From positions 204,451-268,450 of the forward strand of contig NZ_FQXN01000003.1 in NCBI RefSeq assembly GCF_900129985.1: a stretch of 64,000 nt of DNA, read 5' to 3'. The notes beneath the pieces were generated by a model. That model searched no databases. It was not told the DNA's origin and was given only the letters and a program-made list of their open reading frames with translations. Every line of letters starts with the position of its first letter. The stretch's first letter is position 1. Both the position numbers and the translations under genes were made by a program. This document shows, piece after piece, positions 27,001-35,326 of this stretch. This DNA comes from Thermosipho atlanticus DSM 15807. GTDB taxonomy: Bacteria; Thermotogota; Thermotogae; Thermotogales; Fervidobacteriaceae.

Positions 27001-28094
27001 CAATTGATGCTGAAGATGTGCCAATGGATGAGTTAATCAAAGAAGTAATGAAAAAAATAGGATATTCAGCAATTATTTCGAAAAATATTGATATCCAATC
27101 AAATATTTATGCTAAAAACATTACTTTTGATAACTTTATAAACATATTGAACAATTATAATATTTCAGTTAATCAAAAAGAAGATATTTATTTCTTTGAA
27201 AAAGCTACAGTGGATGCTACACAGAATACTAATATGTTTGTTTTTAGCGTACCAAGGGGTTCAGAAAAGGTGAAAGAGCTTGTGAGTTTTTATGGTGGGC
27301 AGTCATTTGTAGACACTGAAAGTGGCATGGTTATTGCCACGGGAATAAGTGCCAAAAACGCGGCAGAGATAAAAGATTACATAAATAACTTAATGGAGGT
27401 AAAATTAGCAGCGATTGAAGTAAGAGTAATTGACGAAGATATGAGTGATAACATAGAAATTGATCTTGGTAAATTAAGTACAGGTCTAGGTGAAATTTCA
27501 AGTGGTGGTTTGAATATAAACCTTGCATTAAGTGATTTGTCATTTGAAAAAATTGCCGAAAAAATATTGAATTCTGGAAATTCATCTTTAGATTTGACAA
27601 ATAGTAGTCTTTCTAAAAGTCTTGCAAATTCAAATGTTGTGGCTAATCCAAATGTTGTAGCGAAAAGCGGGGAAACTGCAAATATAGTAATTGGTGATAA
27701 ATTACCGATAATTTTAACTGATGCAGAAGGAAATGAAACAATTCAATATTTACAGTCAGGTGTTATATTAGAAATCACACCGTTTATTAATGCTGACGAT
27801 ACAATTGATTTAAAGTTAAGGATAGAAGTTAGTACATTTGATTGGGAATTAGGTGCAACGTCAATTTCAAAATTACCTGTTGAAAGAACAAGGGAATTTA
27901 CTTCAACTTTGACATTAAAGGATGGTCAAACTTTGATTATAGGCGGACTTACAAGAGATGAGAAAATTGTTTCAACAAATAAATTACCAATTTTGGGTGA
28001 CTTGCCTATTATTGGTAAGTTCTTTAGCAGACAAGTGGAGAAATTTACTAAAAGAAATCTTATAATATTTATAACGGCAAAGGTAGTGAAGTAG
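24048..28094 (+). CDS. Very large secretin (PilQ/GspD family)
   Basis: Outer-membrane pore for pilus or DNA passage. Signal peptide about 1-19. The secretin domain occupies about 1125-1348, with NSNVVANPNVVAKSGE, the VILEITPFIN strand and the closing LPILGDLPIIGKFF / RNLIIFITAKVV signature. The N-terminal 1100 residues are unusual: an STN/N0-like unit at about 127-195, many N1-type segments, then three further STN-like units beginning near residues 813, 895 and 985. Typical PilQ proteins are 400-900 residues. Overlaps its upstream neighbour by 4 bases. Confidence 0.88.
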   Translation: MKKYLIFLMLVLFVVAVFSKVVNITYYVEEEKLVVLVELDHEAQPTEVNFGWNESQTVYYLELSENYVSSNSFLPVSKGPLEGIQIINTSEGINVFLFMLLPTKLNWYVLNNKIFIEMPLSISDKTVDYSFINAPLDVVARELSSTIGVDVSLYESVRNMTVNLDVSNATIEEAFRQFLLNNPDISYAFTPDKKLFLGTPEEISKNFARYWYVYDGKVNVDKIKTLLGSGTFIHYLKDKAKIFVYGGVREHRMIADAISLTPTESWHYFSYLVDENTLQEFLNNIMQIYEFKFVILKSLKQVAIYSDNEVANMVGYYISILKTEEMVDEMNLEKIKVGYPERIKTILDNLGIKNNLIGEYVEVPKKYTPLVLEMNKDRVIGNPYRLVLEDVYFDTVKNALDYLNISAENSKVTENNGKVFVTLFVTEEKYNRFLQFIDIASTKTIKVKVERNLISDFDIKILSEDENGLLIEGKEKVIDEVLKFVKEYNLKVSAEQKQKEKENIVNYTLNLLPTDPNIEVFEVLLNATPTYYTKEYAIFEINKDELESFKNAVDNIRQEFGKKIQFIDGFVIDESLKTLVKELYDVDVLDLQNGYLLKGIKVDQAINFITNYARREDEIKEVTKLLEITLENSDEIVKILKEIYNIDSIYFPGIRYLYMKGKSEAIEKAIQFVQSIEQQKVKSKIKILNLSATEQLKNVLSEVADLQIYTYQNKTILYGTEESINKAEEIIDNLISKTYVTKIETNLDFEKIKELVNFLYGDEVSVISIGNKVYFKGPKIYIDDIINQINMISESEKTEMEQNKDIYVENGLIYVDVKDYQIDSLIDLVFKKLNKAIVFKEYLDKQVSLNLNGVTFEKFVKVLEKFGIVLKEENGIYYVSNENAKNIYISDGKIFIDVVDAPLTDVAKTVYSDLGFSIIIDGVDEKLTLKLDNATLEDFENVIKEKVDIVKEGQVVFIKPKVIGGTVEGAPKYKALVEYSNGLFSIDAEDVPMDELIKEVMKKIGYSAIISKNIDIQSNIYAKNITFDNFINILNNYNISVNQKEDIYFFEKATVDATQNTNMFVFSVPRGSEKVKELVSFYGGQSFVDTESGMVIATGISAKNAAEIKDYINNLMEVKLAAIEVRVIDEDMSDNIEIDLGKLSTGLGEISSGGLNINLALSDLSFEKIAEKILNSGNSSLDLTNSSLSKSLANSNVVANPNVVAKSGETANIVIGDKLPIILTDAEGNETIQYLQSGVILEITPFINADDTIDLKLRIEVSTFDWELGATSISKLPVERTREFTSTLTLKDGQTLIIGGLTRDEKIVSTNKLPILGDLPIIGKFFSRQVEKFTKRNLIIFITAKVVK

Positions 28095-28097
28095 CAA

Positions 28098-28901
28098 GTG
28101 GTTAGAAAAGCAATTTTTTCGGGGAAATTTTATCCTGAGAAAGAAGAAGATTTGATAAAGTTTATAAAACAACATACAAATGGGAATGCTGAATATAGTG
28201 AAGGATATTTTAAAAGGTTGGGATTAATACTTCCCCATGCTGGATATATTTTTAGTGGAAAAACAGCAATTAAAGCCGTTGAAAAGGCAAGAAATATTGG
28301 AAAACCAAAAACAATAGTTATATTTGGGACAAATCACACAGGATATGGTGAGGGAATTTGCTCAGTATGGGATCATGGATATTGGGAAACACCATTGGGT
28401 GAGATAGAAATAGATGAAGATTTCGCAAGTAGATTAGTTGATAATTCTAATCTATTTAAGGTTGATTATACAGCACATTTCTATGAGCACTCTATAGAAG
28501 TTCTTTTACCAATTTTAAAATATTTCTTTGGTGATTTTAGAATGGTTCCTGTGGTCTATAATTTTCAAAGTCTGGAAAACAGCATTCAAATTATTGAAAA
28601 ATTAATGAGTATATATGTTGAAAAGGTTTTATTTGTAGCATCTTCAGATTTGAATCATTTTGAAAATGATAAAGTTACTCGAGAAAAGGACTTATTATTA
28701 ATTAAACAAATATTAAACAGGGACATAGAAGGGATCTTTGAAATTGTGAAATTACACAATATTTCTGCTTGTGGAATTGGCCCAATTTCGATATTAGTTG
28801 GTATGTTCGAAAAGATACAATTAATTGAACATACTACAAGTGCAGAAGCGACAGGGGATTATTCATATACTGTTGGCTATGCGAGCTTTCTATTAAGGTG
28901 A
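28098..28901 (+). CDS. MEMO1-family protein (AmmeMemoRadiSam system protein B)
   Basis: A 267-residue protein of the MEMO family, related in fold to class III extradiol dioxygenases. Expected metal-ligand regions are LPHAGYIFSG, GTNHTGYG and SSDLNHF, and AxATGDYSYTVGYAS closes the protein. Bacterial members are usually found with AMMECR1 and a radical SAM protein; neither is here. GTG start with a weak AAGGTAGTGA site, 3 bases after the secretin stop. Biochemical function is not established for the bacterial family. Confidence 0.88.
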   Translation: MVRKAIFSGKFYPEKEEDLIKFIKQHTNGNAEYSEGYFKRLGLILPHAGYIFSGKTAIKAVEKARNIGKPKTIVIFGTNHTGYGEGICSVWDHGYWETPLGEIEIDEDFASRLVDNSNLFKVDYTAHFYEHSIEVLLPILKYFFGDFRMVPVVYNFQSLENSIQIIEKLMSIYVEKVLFVASSDLNHFENDKVTREKDLLLIKQILNRDIEGIFEIVKLHNISACGIGPISILVGMFEKIQLIEHTTSAEATGDYSYTVGYASFLLR

Positions 28902-28907
28902 GATTAT

Positions 28908-29477
28908 ATGAGACTGTTCATAGAGAAAGTAAAAGATAAATTACCAGTAGTTGTGGTTATTGTAATTTTTATTATTTTAAGTGGAACAATTTTCCAAGAG
29001 AAATTTTTTAAAAATGAAATTCAGCAAAATACTAGTGTAAAAAGAAACTATGGAAGCCAAGTAATTGATATTAATAAAGCAGGTTATGAAGAATTAATTT
29101 CGTTATCGGGAATTGGTCCGGCAAAAGCAAAAGCTATAATTAATTATCGCGAGGAAAATGGAACATTTAAAAGTAAAGAAGAAATTATGAAAGTATCAGG
29201 AATTGGTAATTCAATTTATGAAAAAATAAAGGAAAGAATCAAAGTAGAAAACACTACTTTTCAGAAAGAGGCTTCAAAAGAAATTAAAAAAGTCAATGTT
29301 AATACTGCGGAAAAGGAACAGCTTGAGGAGTTGCCAGGAATAGGAAAAGTAAAAGCACTAGAAATAATAAAATACAGAGAGCAACACGGACCATTTAATA
29401 CTTATGAAGATTTATTAAGTGTAAAAGGTATCGGTACAAAAACGTTAGAAAAAATAAAATTATTAATTGAATTTTAA
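28908..29477 (+). CDS. comEA: ComEA-like DNA-binding protein with two helix-hairpin-helix domains
   Basis: Membrane-anchored receptor for incoming DNA in natural competence. One N-terminal membrane helix (about 12-30), then two ComEA-type HhH domains in tandem: about 52-108 (INKAGYEELISLSGIGPAKA) and about 124-189 (VNTAEKEQLEELPGIGKVKA). Each ends in a second GIG hairpin. Usual ComEA proteins have one such domain. Its location 7 bases after the MEMO gene and downstream of the pilus genes supports a DNA-uptake role. Its last 4 bases overlap the convergent PBP gene. Confidence 0.88.
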   Translation: MRLFIEKVKDKLPVVVVIVIFIILSGTIFQEKFFKNEIQQNTSVKRNYGSQVIDINKAGYEELISLSGIGPAKAKAIINYREENGTFKSKEEIMKVSGIGNSIYEKIKERIKVENTTFQKEASKEIKKVNVNTAEKEQLEELPGIGKVKALEIIKYREQHGPFNTYEDLLSVKGIGTKTLEKIKLLIEF

Positions 29478-31216
29478 AATCCTAGCGTTACTTGAATTTC
29501 GTTTGAAATTGTATTAGGTGTAGGATTTTGATCAATTACATATAATCCTACACCTTTAATTTTTATATCAAAAACTTTGTCAATTTTTCCGAGTTGGTAT
29601 AAATTCCAGCCTAACAAATTAGGAACAACACCAGGTGTAATAACTTCAGCCTTTTTTTTCTTTTTGTTGATTATATCAACTATTGTTTTTACAACATCCT
29701 TAAAAATTGGTGCAGAAACAAAGCTTGAGAGTTCATATCCTTTTGGATTATCCACCCATACTAGAATAGTAAATTTTTGTTTTTTATATTCAAAAAAACC
29801 TTCAAAGGTCATGATGTATTCATTGGTACCAGGTTTTTTTTCTGCAGTTCCAGTCTTCCCATAAATTGTTAAGTTTGGAATTTTTGCAAGAATTCCTGTG
29901 CCATTTTCTACAACTTTTTTAAGTGCTTTTTTAAGAATTTGAGAAGTTTTTAATGTTATAACACGATAGGTTTTAGGTTTAGAATTTTCAATGATTGTCG
30001 GAGAAACATAAATTCCATTATTTACAACAGAATTAAATGCTGAAATCAATTGTAAAGGGGTTACACCGATGGAATAACCGATTGGAAGATATGCCCAATC
30101 AATTTTAGACCACTCTTCGCTTTTTTTTAAGATTCCTTTAATTTCTCCAGGTAATTCAATTCCAGTTTTTTCACCAAACCCAAATGTTTTAAATATTTCA
30201 TAAAGTTTTTTTGTATCATAATCATCAACTAATAATTTTGCAGTTTTCACAGCGGCGACATTGCATGATTTAGCAATTGCATCATAAAAATCAATCAAAC
30301 CATGAGTATGTATATCAGAAATTTTGATATCAAGTGAAGGATCAGGTTTAATATAACCATTGCAAATGAAGGTAGCGTCATCGGTGATCACACCTAGGTC
30401 TAATGCAGCTGCGTAAAAAACGGGTTTAATTGCTGAACCAGGTTCTATATAACCCATAATAAAATCTGGCCAATTTCGTGTTGTAATTAAGCTTTTAATT
30501 TTTCCTGTGTTTGTTTCCATTACAATAATTCCAACAGCGTCAGCTGAGTATTTCTCTTTTTCAAACAATGCAAGATCGTATAAAGCAGTTTGAAATCTAG
30601 AATCTATTGTGAGTTTTATTGAATTTCCATTTTTTGGTGGAATGTAAGATGAGATAGTAGCATTAGATGTGAAAAAACCTGAATACTTGATTTTGATTTT
30701 TCCGTTACTTTTATTATCTAAATAACTATCAAAATATTTTTCAACACCGGAAATACCCTTTCCGTCCCTGTAAATACCTATTATATTTTCAAATCCAAAA
30801 TTTTTTATCGAATTTCTTTTTTCTAAAATATTAAAACTAACAAACGGAAGAAGATCAGGTGGAATTTTATTTTGTAATATTTCTTTGTCAAATGCTTCAC
30901 CAAGTTTTATAAATTTTTGTTTAAAATTTATTTTTAGATTAAAATTTTTTGCTAGAATTTTTAAATCAATTTCGTAAGAAGGTTGGAAATATTTTTTTAG
31001 GAATTCAACATCAAGATATGCAACATAATAAGGATAACTTGTTGCTAAAATTTGATTATTACAATCAAAAATATTACCTCTTAATGCAGGTATTTCCTTT
31101 GTAAAAATTTTATCACTTTTTAATTCATTTAAAGAAAATAACTTTAGCATTACAATTAAAAGAAAAAAGCTAAAAATAAAAATTCCAAAATAAACTCTAG
31201 GATTTTTTTTCATCAT
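29474..31216 (-). CDS. Class B penicillin-binding protein (FtsI/SpoVD type)
   Basis: Peptidoglycan transpeptidase, probably for septal synthesis given rsmH and FtsL-like neighbours. Membrane anchor at about 8-27, dimerisation domain starting RGNIFDCNNQILA, then the catalytic motifs SAIK (SxxK, near 259), SCN (SxN, near 317) and KTGTA (near 453). About 60 C-terminal residues resemble a PASTA domain (VVPNLLGWNLYQL ... DQNPTPNTIS). In the opening motif Cys replaces the usual Arg of RGxIxDRxG. The ATG overlaps the FtsL-like stop. Confidence 0.92.
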   Translation of the reverse strand: MMKKNPRVYFGIFIFSFFLLIVMLKLFSLNELKSDKIFTKEIPALRGNIFDCNNQILATSYPYYVAYLDVEFLKKYFQPSYEIDLKILAKNFNLKINFKQKFIKLGEAFDKEILQNKIPPDLLPFVSFNILEKRNSIKNFGFENIIGIYRDGKGISGVEKYFDSYLDNKSNGKIKIKYSGFFTSNATISSYIPPKNGNSIKLTIDSRFQTALYDLALFEKEKYSADAVGIIVMETNTGKIKSLITTRNWPDFIMGYIEPGSAIKPVFYAAALDLGVITDDATFICNGYIKPDPSLDIKISDIHTHGLIDFYDAIAKSCNVAAVKTAKLLVDDYDTKKLYEIFKTFGFGEKTGIELPGEIKGILKKSEEWSKIDWAYLPIGYSIGVTPLQLISAFNSVVNNGIYVSPTIIENSKPKTYRVITLKTSQILKKALKKVVENGTGILAKIPNLTIYGKTGTAEKKPGTNEYIMTFEGFFEYKKQKFTILVWVDNPKGYELSSFVSAPIFKDVVKTIVDIINKKKKKAEVITPGVVPNLLGWNLYQLGKIDKVFDIKIKGVGLYVIDQNPTPNTISNEIQVTLGF

Positions 31217-31476
31217 TTAATAATTTCAGAACCTATCATTAGACTTTCAATATTTTTGTCTAAATCAACTAATTTACGATGAATTTCAATAATTTGATTT
31301 TCAAAAAACTTTTTTTGATTCAATAATTTGAGATTTTGCTGAGAATAGAAAGAAGATAATAAGAAAATTGTTAGAAATAAAACCACAGGTAGTGTTAGTT
31401 TGAGTGTCATACTTAATACGTGAGTTATTTTATAACTTAATGTTCGTTTCCGCTTCGCTTGAACACTAACAGCCAT
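31213..31476 (-). CDS. FtsL-like small division protein
   Basis: An 87-residue bitopic protein with a basic N-terminus, one membrane helix (about 28-46) and a short periplasmic coiled coil. It sits between rsmH and a class B PBP, which is the classic place of ftsL. Sequence identity among FtsL proteins is very low, so the call depends on topology and order. The site GGGGGGGAAG precedes the ATG. It overlaps the PBP gene by 4 bases. Confidence 0.7.
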   Translation of the reverse strand: MAVSVQAKRKRTLSYKITHVLSMTLKLTLPVVLFLTIFLLSSFYSQQNLKLLNQKKFFENQIIEIHRKLVDLDKNIESLMIGSEIIK

Positions 31477-31493
31477 TTGACTTCCCCCCCTTT

Positions 31494-32387
<894 letters not shown>

Positions 32388-32439
32388 TTAAAATTCATCA
32401 TTCTAAGTGTATCATATAAGGTAATTTCAAAAAAAATTT

Positions 32440-32491
32440 TCTAATAAAAAATTAAGGGATAGAAAAGCCTTTATTTAAGCCTTTCTATCCC
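32440..32491 (-). terminator. Terminator after the deaminase gene
   Basis: On the minus strand a stem of GGGATAGAAA (32491-32482) pairs with TTTCTATCCC (32465-32456) around a 16-base loop and is followed by TTAATTTTTT. It ends the purine operon upstream of the rsmH operon. Confidence 0.75.
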
Positions 32492-32539
32492 ATTTAAGCA
32501 ATTATAAACAAAAGTATATTAATTTGTTACAAAACAATT

Positions 32540-33898
32540 TCATCCGTTCATTGCTTTGCTAATTATTCTTTTTGAAATTTCATTATGTTTTTGAATAAAT
32601 TCCTTGATATCAAAGTCGGTAAATATTCCATCGAATATTTTTATTTTTCCATTAATTACTGAAAGATCTACCTGTTTTGCATCACATAATACTATTGCAT
32701 TTATTGGCTCATGTAATGCTCCAGCAAATTCAGGTTTATCAAGTTTGAAGCCAATAAAATCTGCAGCCATGTTAGGTGAAATTTTACCAATATAATCATC
32801 CATTCTTAGTACTTTTGCACCACCGATGGTACCAAAGTTTAAAGCTTCACGTACAGTAATTGCATCTGAACCAAATTTTACTCTTTGAAGAAGCAAAGTA
32901 TTTCTAACTTCTAAAATCATGTTGTTGGTATCGTTACTAGCACTTCCATCAACTGCTAATCCAATTCTTATTTTGTCCTTTAATTTTGTTACTGGGGCAA
33001 TTCCAGAGCCTAATCTCATATTTGATGAAGGACAATGGGCCATTCCAACGTCATTTTCTTTTAATTTTTCAATATCGTTGTCATTTAACCATACCATATG
33101 TGCAAACCATACTCTAGGATTCAACCATCCAAGTTCTTCCATATAATCAACTGGTCTTTTTCCAAATTTTTCCAAACAGTATTCTTCTTCATCTTTTGTT
33201 TCGGCAAGATGAGTGTGGAGTAATACATCATATTTTTCAGCAATTTTAACGGTTTCTTTCATTAAGTATGGAGTTACCGAGAAAGGAGAGCATGGTGCAA
33301 GTGCTATTCTAATCATTGAGTATTTTGAAGGATCATGAAATTTTTTGATAACATTTACGCTTTCTTCCAAAATTTCGTCATCCTTTTGAACTACGGTATC
33401 AGGTGGTAACCCACCATCTTTCCTGCTAAGAGACATACTTCCGCGTGTTGGGTGAAATCTTATTCCAATTTTTTTTGCGGCTTCGATTTCGGCATAAAAT
33501 ATATTATTATTTCCAAAAGGATATAAATAAAGATGATCAGTTGTAGTTGTAACACCAGTTTTAATCATCTCATATGTAGCAATTATTGTACTTACATATA
33601 CAGCTTCTTCATCAATATATTTCCAGATTTCATAAAGATATACAAGCCAATCAAAAAGTTTTTTATTTGCTGCTAATCCTCTAGTGAGCGATTGATAAAG
33701 ATGATGATGGGTATTTACAAAACCGGGGATTATCATATATCCATCCATATCATACACTTCATCTGCAGTAATATTTTCCCAATTTTTTCCCACTTCTTTA
33801 ATGACGTTGTCTTCAACTAAAATATATCCATTTTCTATATCTCCTAGTTCATCATCAAAAGTATATAGAAAAGAGATATTTTTGAATAATTTGGTCAT
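32540..33898 (-). CDS. Amidohydrolase, 8-oxoguanine deaminase-like
   Basis: A 452-residue metal-dependent deaminase. The HHH element in NTHHHLYQSL supplies the first metal ligands, and LLHTHLAET, WFAHMVWL and VDGSASND supply the others. TRGSMSLSRKDGGLPPDT closely resembles a stretch I associate with 8-oxoguanine deaminases, separating it from atrazine-type relatives. It would convert an aminopurine (8-oxoguanine, possibly guanine) to the oxo form. It is the last gene of the cluster with adenine deaminase and a xanthine dehydrogenase subunit, which supports a purine substrate. Confidence 0.82.
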   Translation of the reverse strand: MTKLFKNISFLYTFDDELGDIENGYILVEDNVIKEVGKNWENITADEVYDMDGYMIIPGFVNTHHHLYQSLTRGLAANKKLFDWLVYLYEIWKYIDEEAVYVSTIIATYEMIKTGVTTTTDHLYLYPFGNNNIFYAEIEAAKKIGIRFHPTRGSMSLSRKDGGLPPDTVVQKDDEILEESVNVIKKFHDPSKYSMIRIALAPCSPFSVTPYLMKETVKIAEKYDVLLHTHLAETKDEEEYCLEKFGKRPVDYMEELGWLNPRVWFAHMVWLNDNDIEKLKENDVGMAHCPSSNMRLGSGIAPVTKLKDKIRIGLAVDGSASNDTNNMILEVRNTLLLQRVKFGSDAITVREALNFGTIGGAKVLRMDDYIGKISPNMAADFIGFKLDKPEFAGALHEPINAIVLCDAKQVDLSVINGKIKIFDGIFTDFDIKEFIQKHNEISKRIISKAMNG

Positions 33899-33907
33899 AT
33901 TCTCACC

Positions 33908-35326
33908 TCAATCAGAGAAGTAAATATCCATCAATATTTCTTCATGTTTTTTACGATAATCAAGAATTTTTTGATTTGTATCTTTCACTTTTTCTTGTTG
34001 TTTTTCCCAATATTCTTGAGACTTTTGTGCATTTAACTCTTCAACAGTTTTTCCTTGTTGTTCAACCCAAGTATAATATTTTAAGTTGTGCCATCTTTCT
34101 CGGCTAAATTTATCTCCTTCAAAGATCCATGATGGTTCTTGATATAAAAGAATTCTTTCAGTTCTTGATTTTGCTTCACTTCTGTCTAACTTTCCAAATT
34201 GTTTAGTTAGTTCTTCCATAACAGATCTATATCTTTCAATTGAGTCAGTTGCGACAATGAATATATTATCATCACTACCAAAATCATAGAATTTTGCCAT
34301 TTTAATAGCACCTATTAAATTTGCAACACCGGAAATTCCAAATTTATCTGAAATAAAATCAACAGCATCACTTGGAACAAATTCTTTAAGGAATTTAATA
34401 CCTTCAGGATCGCTTAAAACTTGTAACATTTTCTTTGAATCCATATCATCAACTAGGACGACAGCATCATTGTTCATAACGTTATGAATCCAAGTTACGT
34501 GTTTATCACCAATACCTTGAATATCATGACCACCATAACCATTTAATGCAATTGTTGGACATTGTAAAGGTTCAACAGTTACAACTTTTGCTTCAGGAAA
34601 TTCCTGCTTCACTCTATCTCCGGATGCAATAGTACCAGCAGATCCAACACCTAAAACAACTGCAGAAATTCTTTGATTTCCAATTTTCTTTTCTTTAACT
34701 AGTTCAATCATAGTGTTTCCAGTTACATAATAATGGAATCTATAGTTTCCAAACTCTTCAAATTGGTTCAAAATTCTTACATGTTCAGGATCTTTGCTAT
34801 ATAGTTCTTTGGCTTTATCGTATATTTCTTTTACGTTTGACTCACATCCAGGAGTTGCAATTACTTCAGAACCATATTTTTTAATTAATTCAAATCTTTC
34901 TTTACTCATTAATTCTGGAAGTAAAACAATTGATTTATAATTCATTCTTGAAGATACCCAAGCACCACCAATTCCGTAATTTCCTGTTGACGGCCAGACT
35001 AATGTGTGCTTAAGTGGATCAACTTCTCCATTAACAGTTTTTTCAGCTAACACTGAATAAGTTGCTCCAACTTTGTGGCTTCCAGATGGAAATTCTTTTG
35101 CATAAAGTACAATTATATTTGCTTTTACTCCAGTTAATTCTTTAGGCATTACAAAGTAGTAATAATCATCATTTTCATTCTTCCAAGTAATATTAAATAG
35201 ATTTACCGGATGCATTGGATCTTTTTTCTTCATTTCAATGGCTCTTTTCCTAATCTTTGGATCAATTTTTTCAGGGTGAAGCATTTCCTCAAAAGTTGGA
35301 CCTAATACAGGCACTTTTTTATTCAT
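33908..35326 (-). CDS. PLP-dependent enzyme of unknown substrate (threonine synthase/cysteine synthase fold)
   Basis: A 472-residue fold-type II PLP enzyme. The Schiff-base lysine is in SGSHKVGA, the phosphate or substrate loop in STGNYGIGGAW, and a GVGSAGTIASG glycine loop binds the cofactor phosphate. Both ends are extended relative to cysteine synthase. Substrate cannot be named. Gene order places it between a xanthine dehydrogenase subunit and a purine deaminase. I chose ATG at 35326 with GGGAGGG upstream rather than GTG at 35329. It overlaps the xdh end by 8 bases. Confidence 0.82.
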   Translation of the reverse strand: MNKKVPVLGPTFEEMLHPEKIDPKIRKRAIEMKKKDPMHPVNLFNITWKNENDDYYYFVMPKELTGVKANIIVLYAKEFPSGSHKVGATYSVLAEKTVNGEVDPLKHTLVWPSTGNYGIGGAWVSSRMNYKSIVLLPELMSKERFELIKKYGSEVIATPGCESNVKEIYDKAKELYSKDPEHVRILNQFEEFGNYRFHYYVTGNTMIELVKEKKIGNQRISAVVLGVGSAGTIASGDRVKQEFPEAKVVTVEPLQCPTIALNGYGGHDIQGIGDKHVTWIHNVMNNDAVVLVDDMDSKKMLQVLSDPEGIKFLKEFVPSDAVDFISDKFGISGVANLIGAIKMAKFYDFGSDDNIFIVATDSIERYRSVMEELTKQFGKLDRSEAKSRTERILLYQEPSWIFEGDKFSRERWHNLKYYTWVEQQGKTVEELNAQKSQEYWEKQQEKVKDTNQKILDYRKKHEEILMDIYFSD

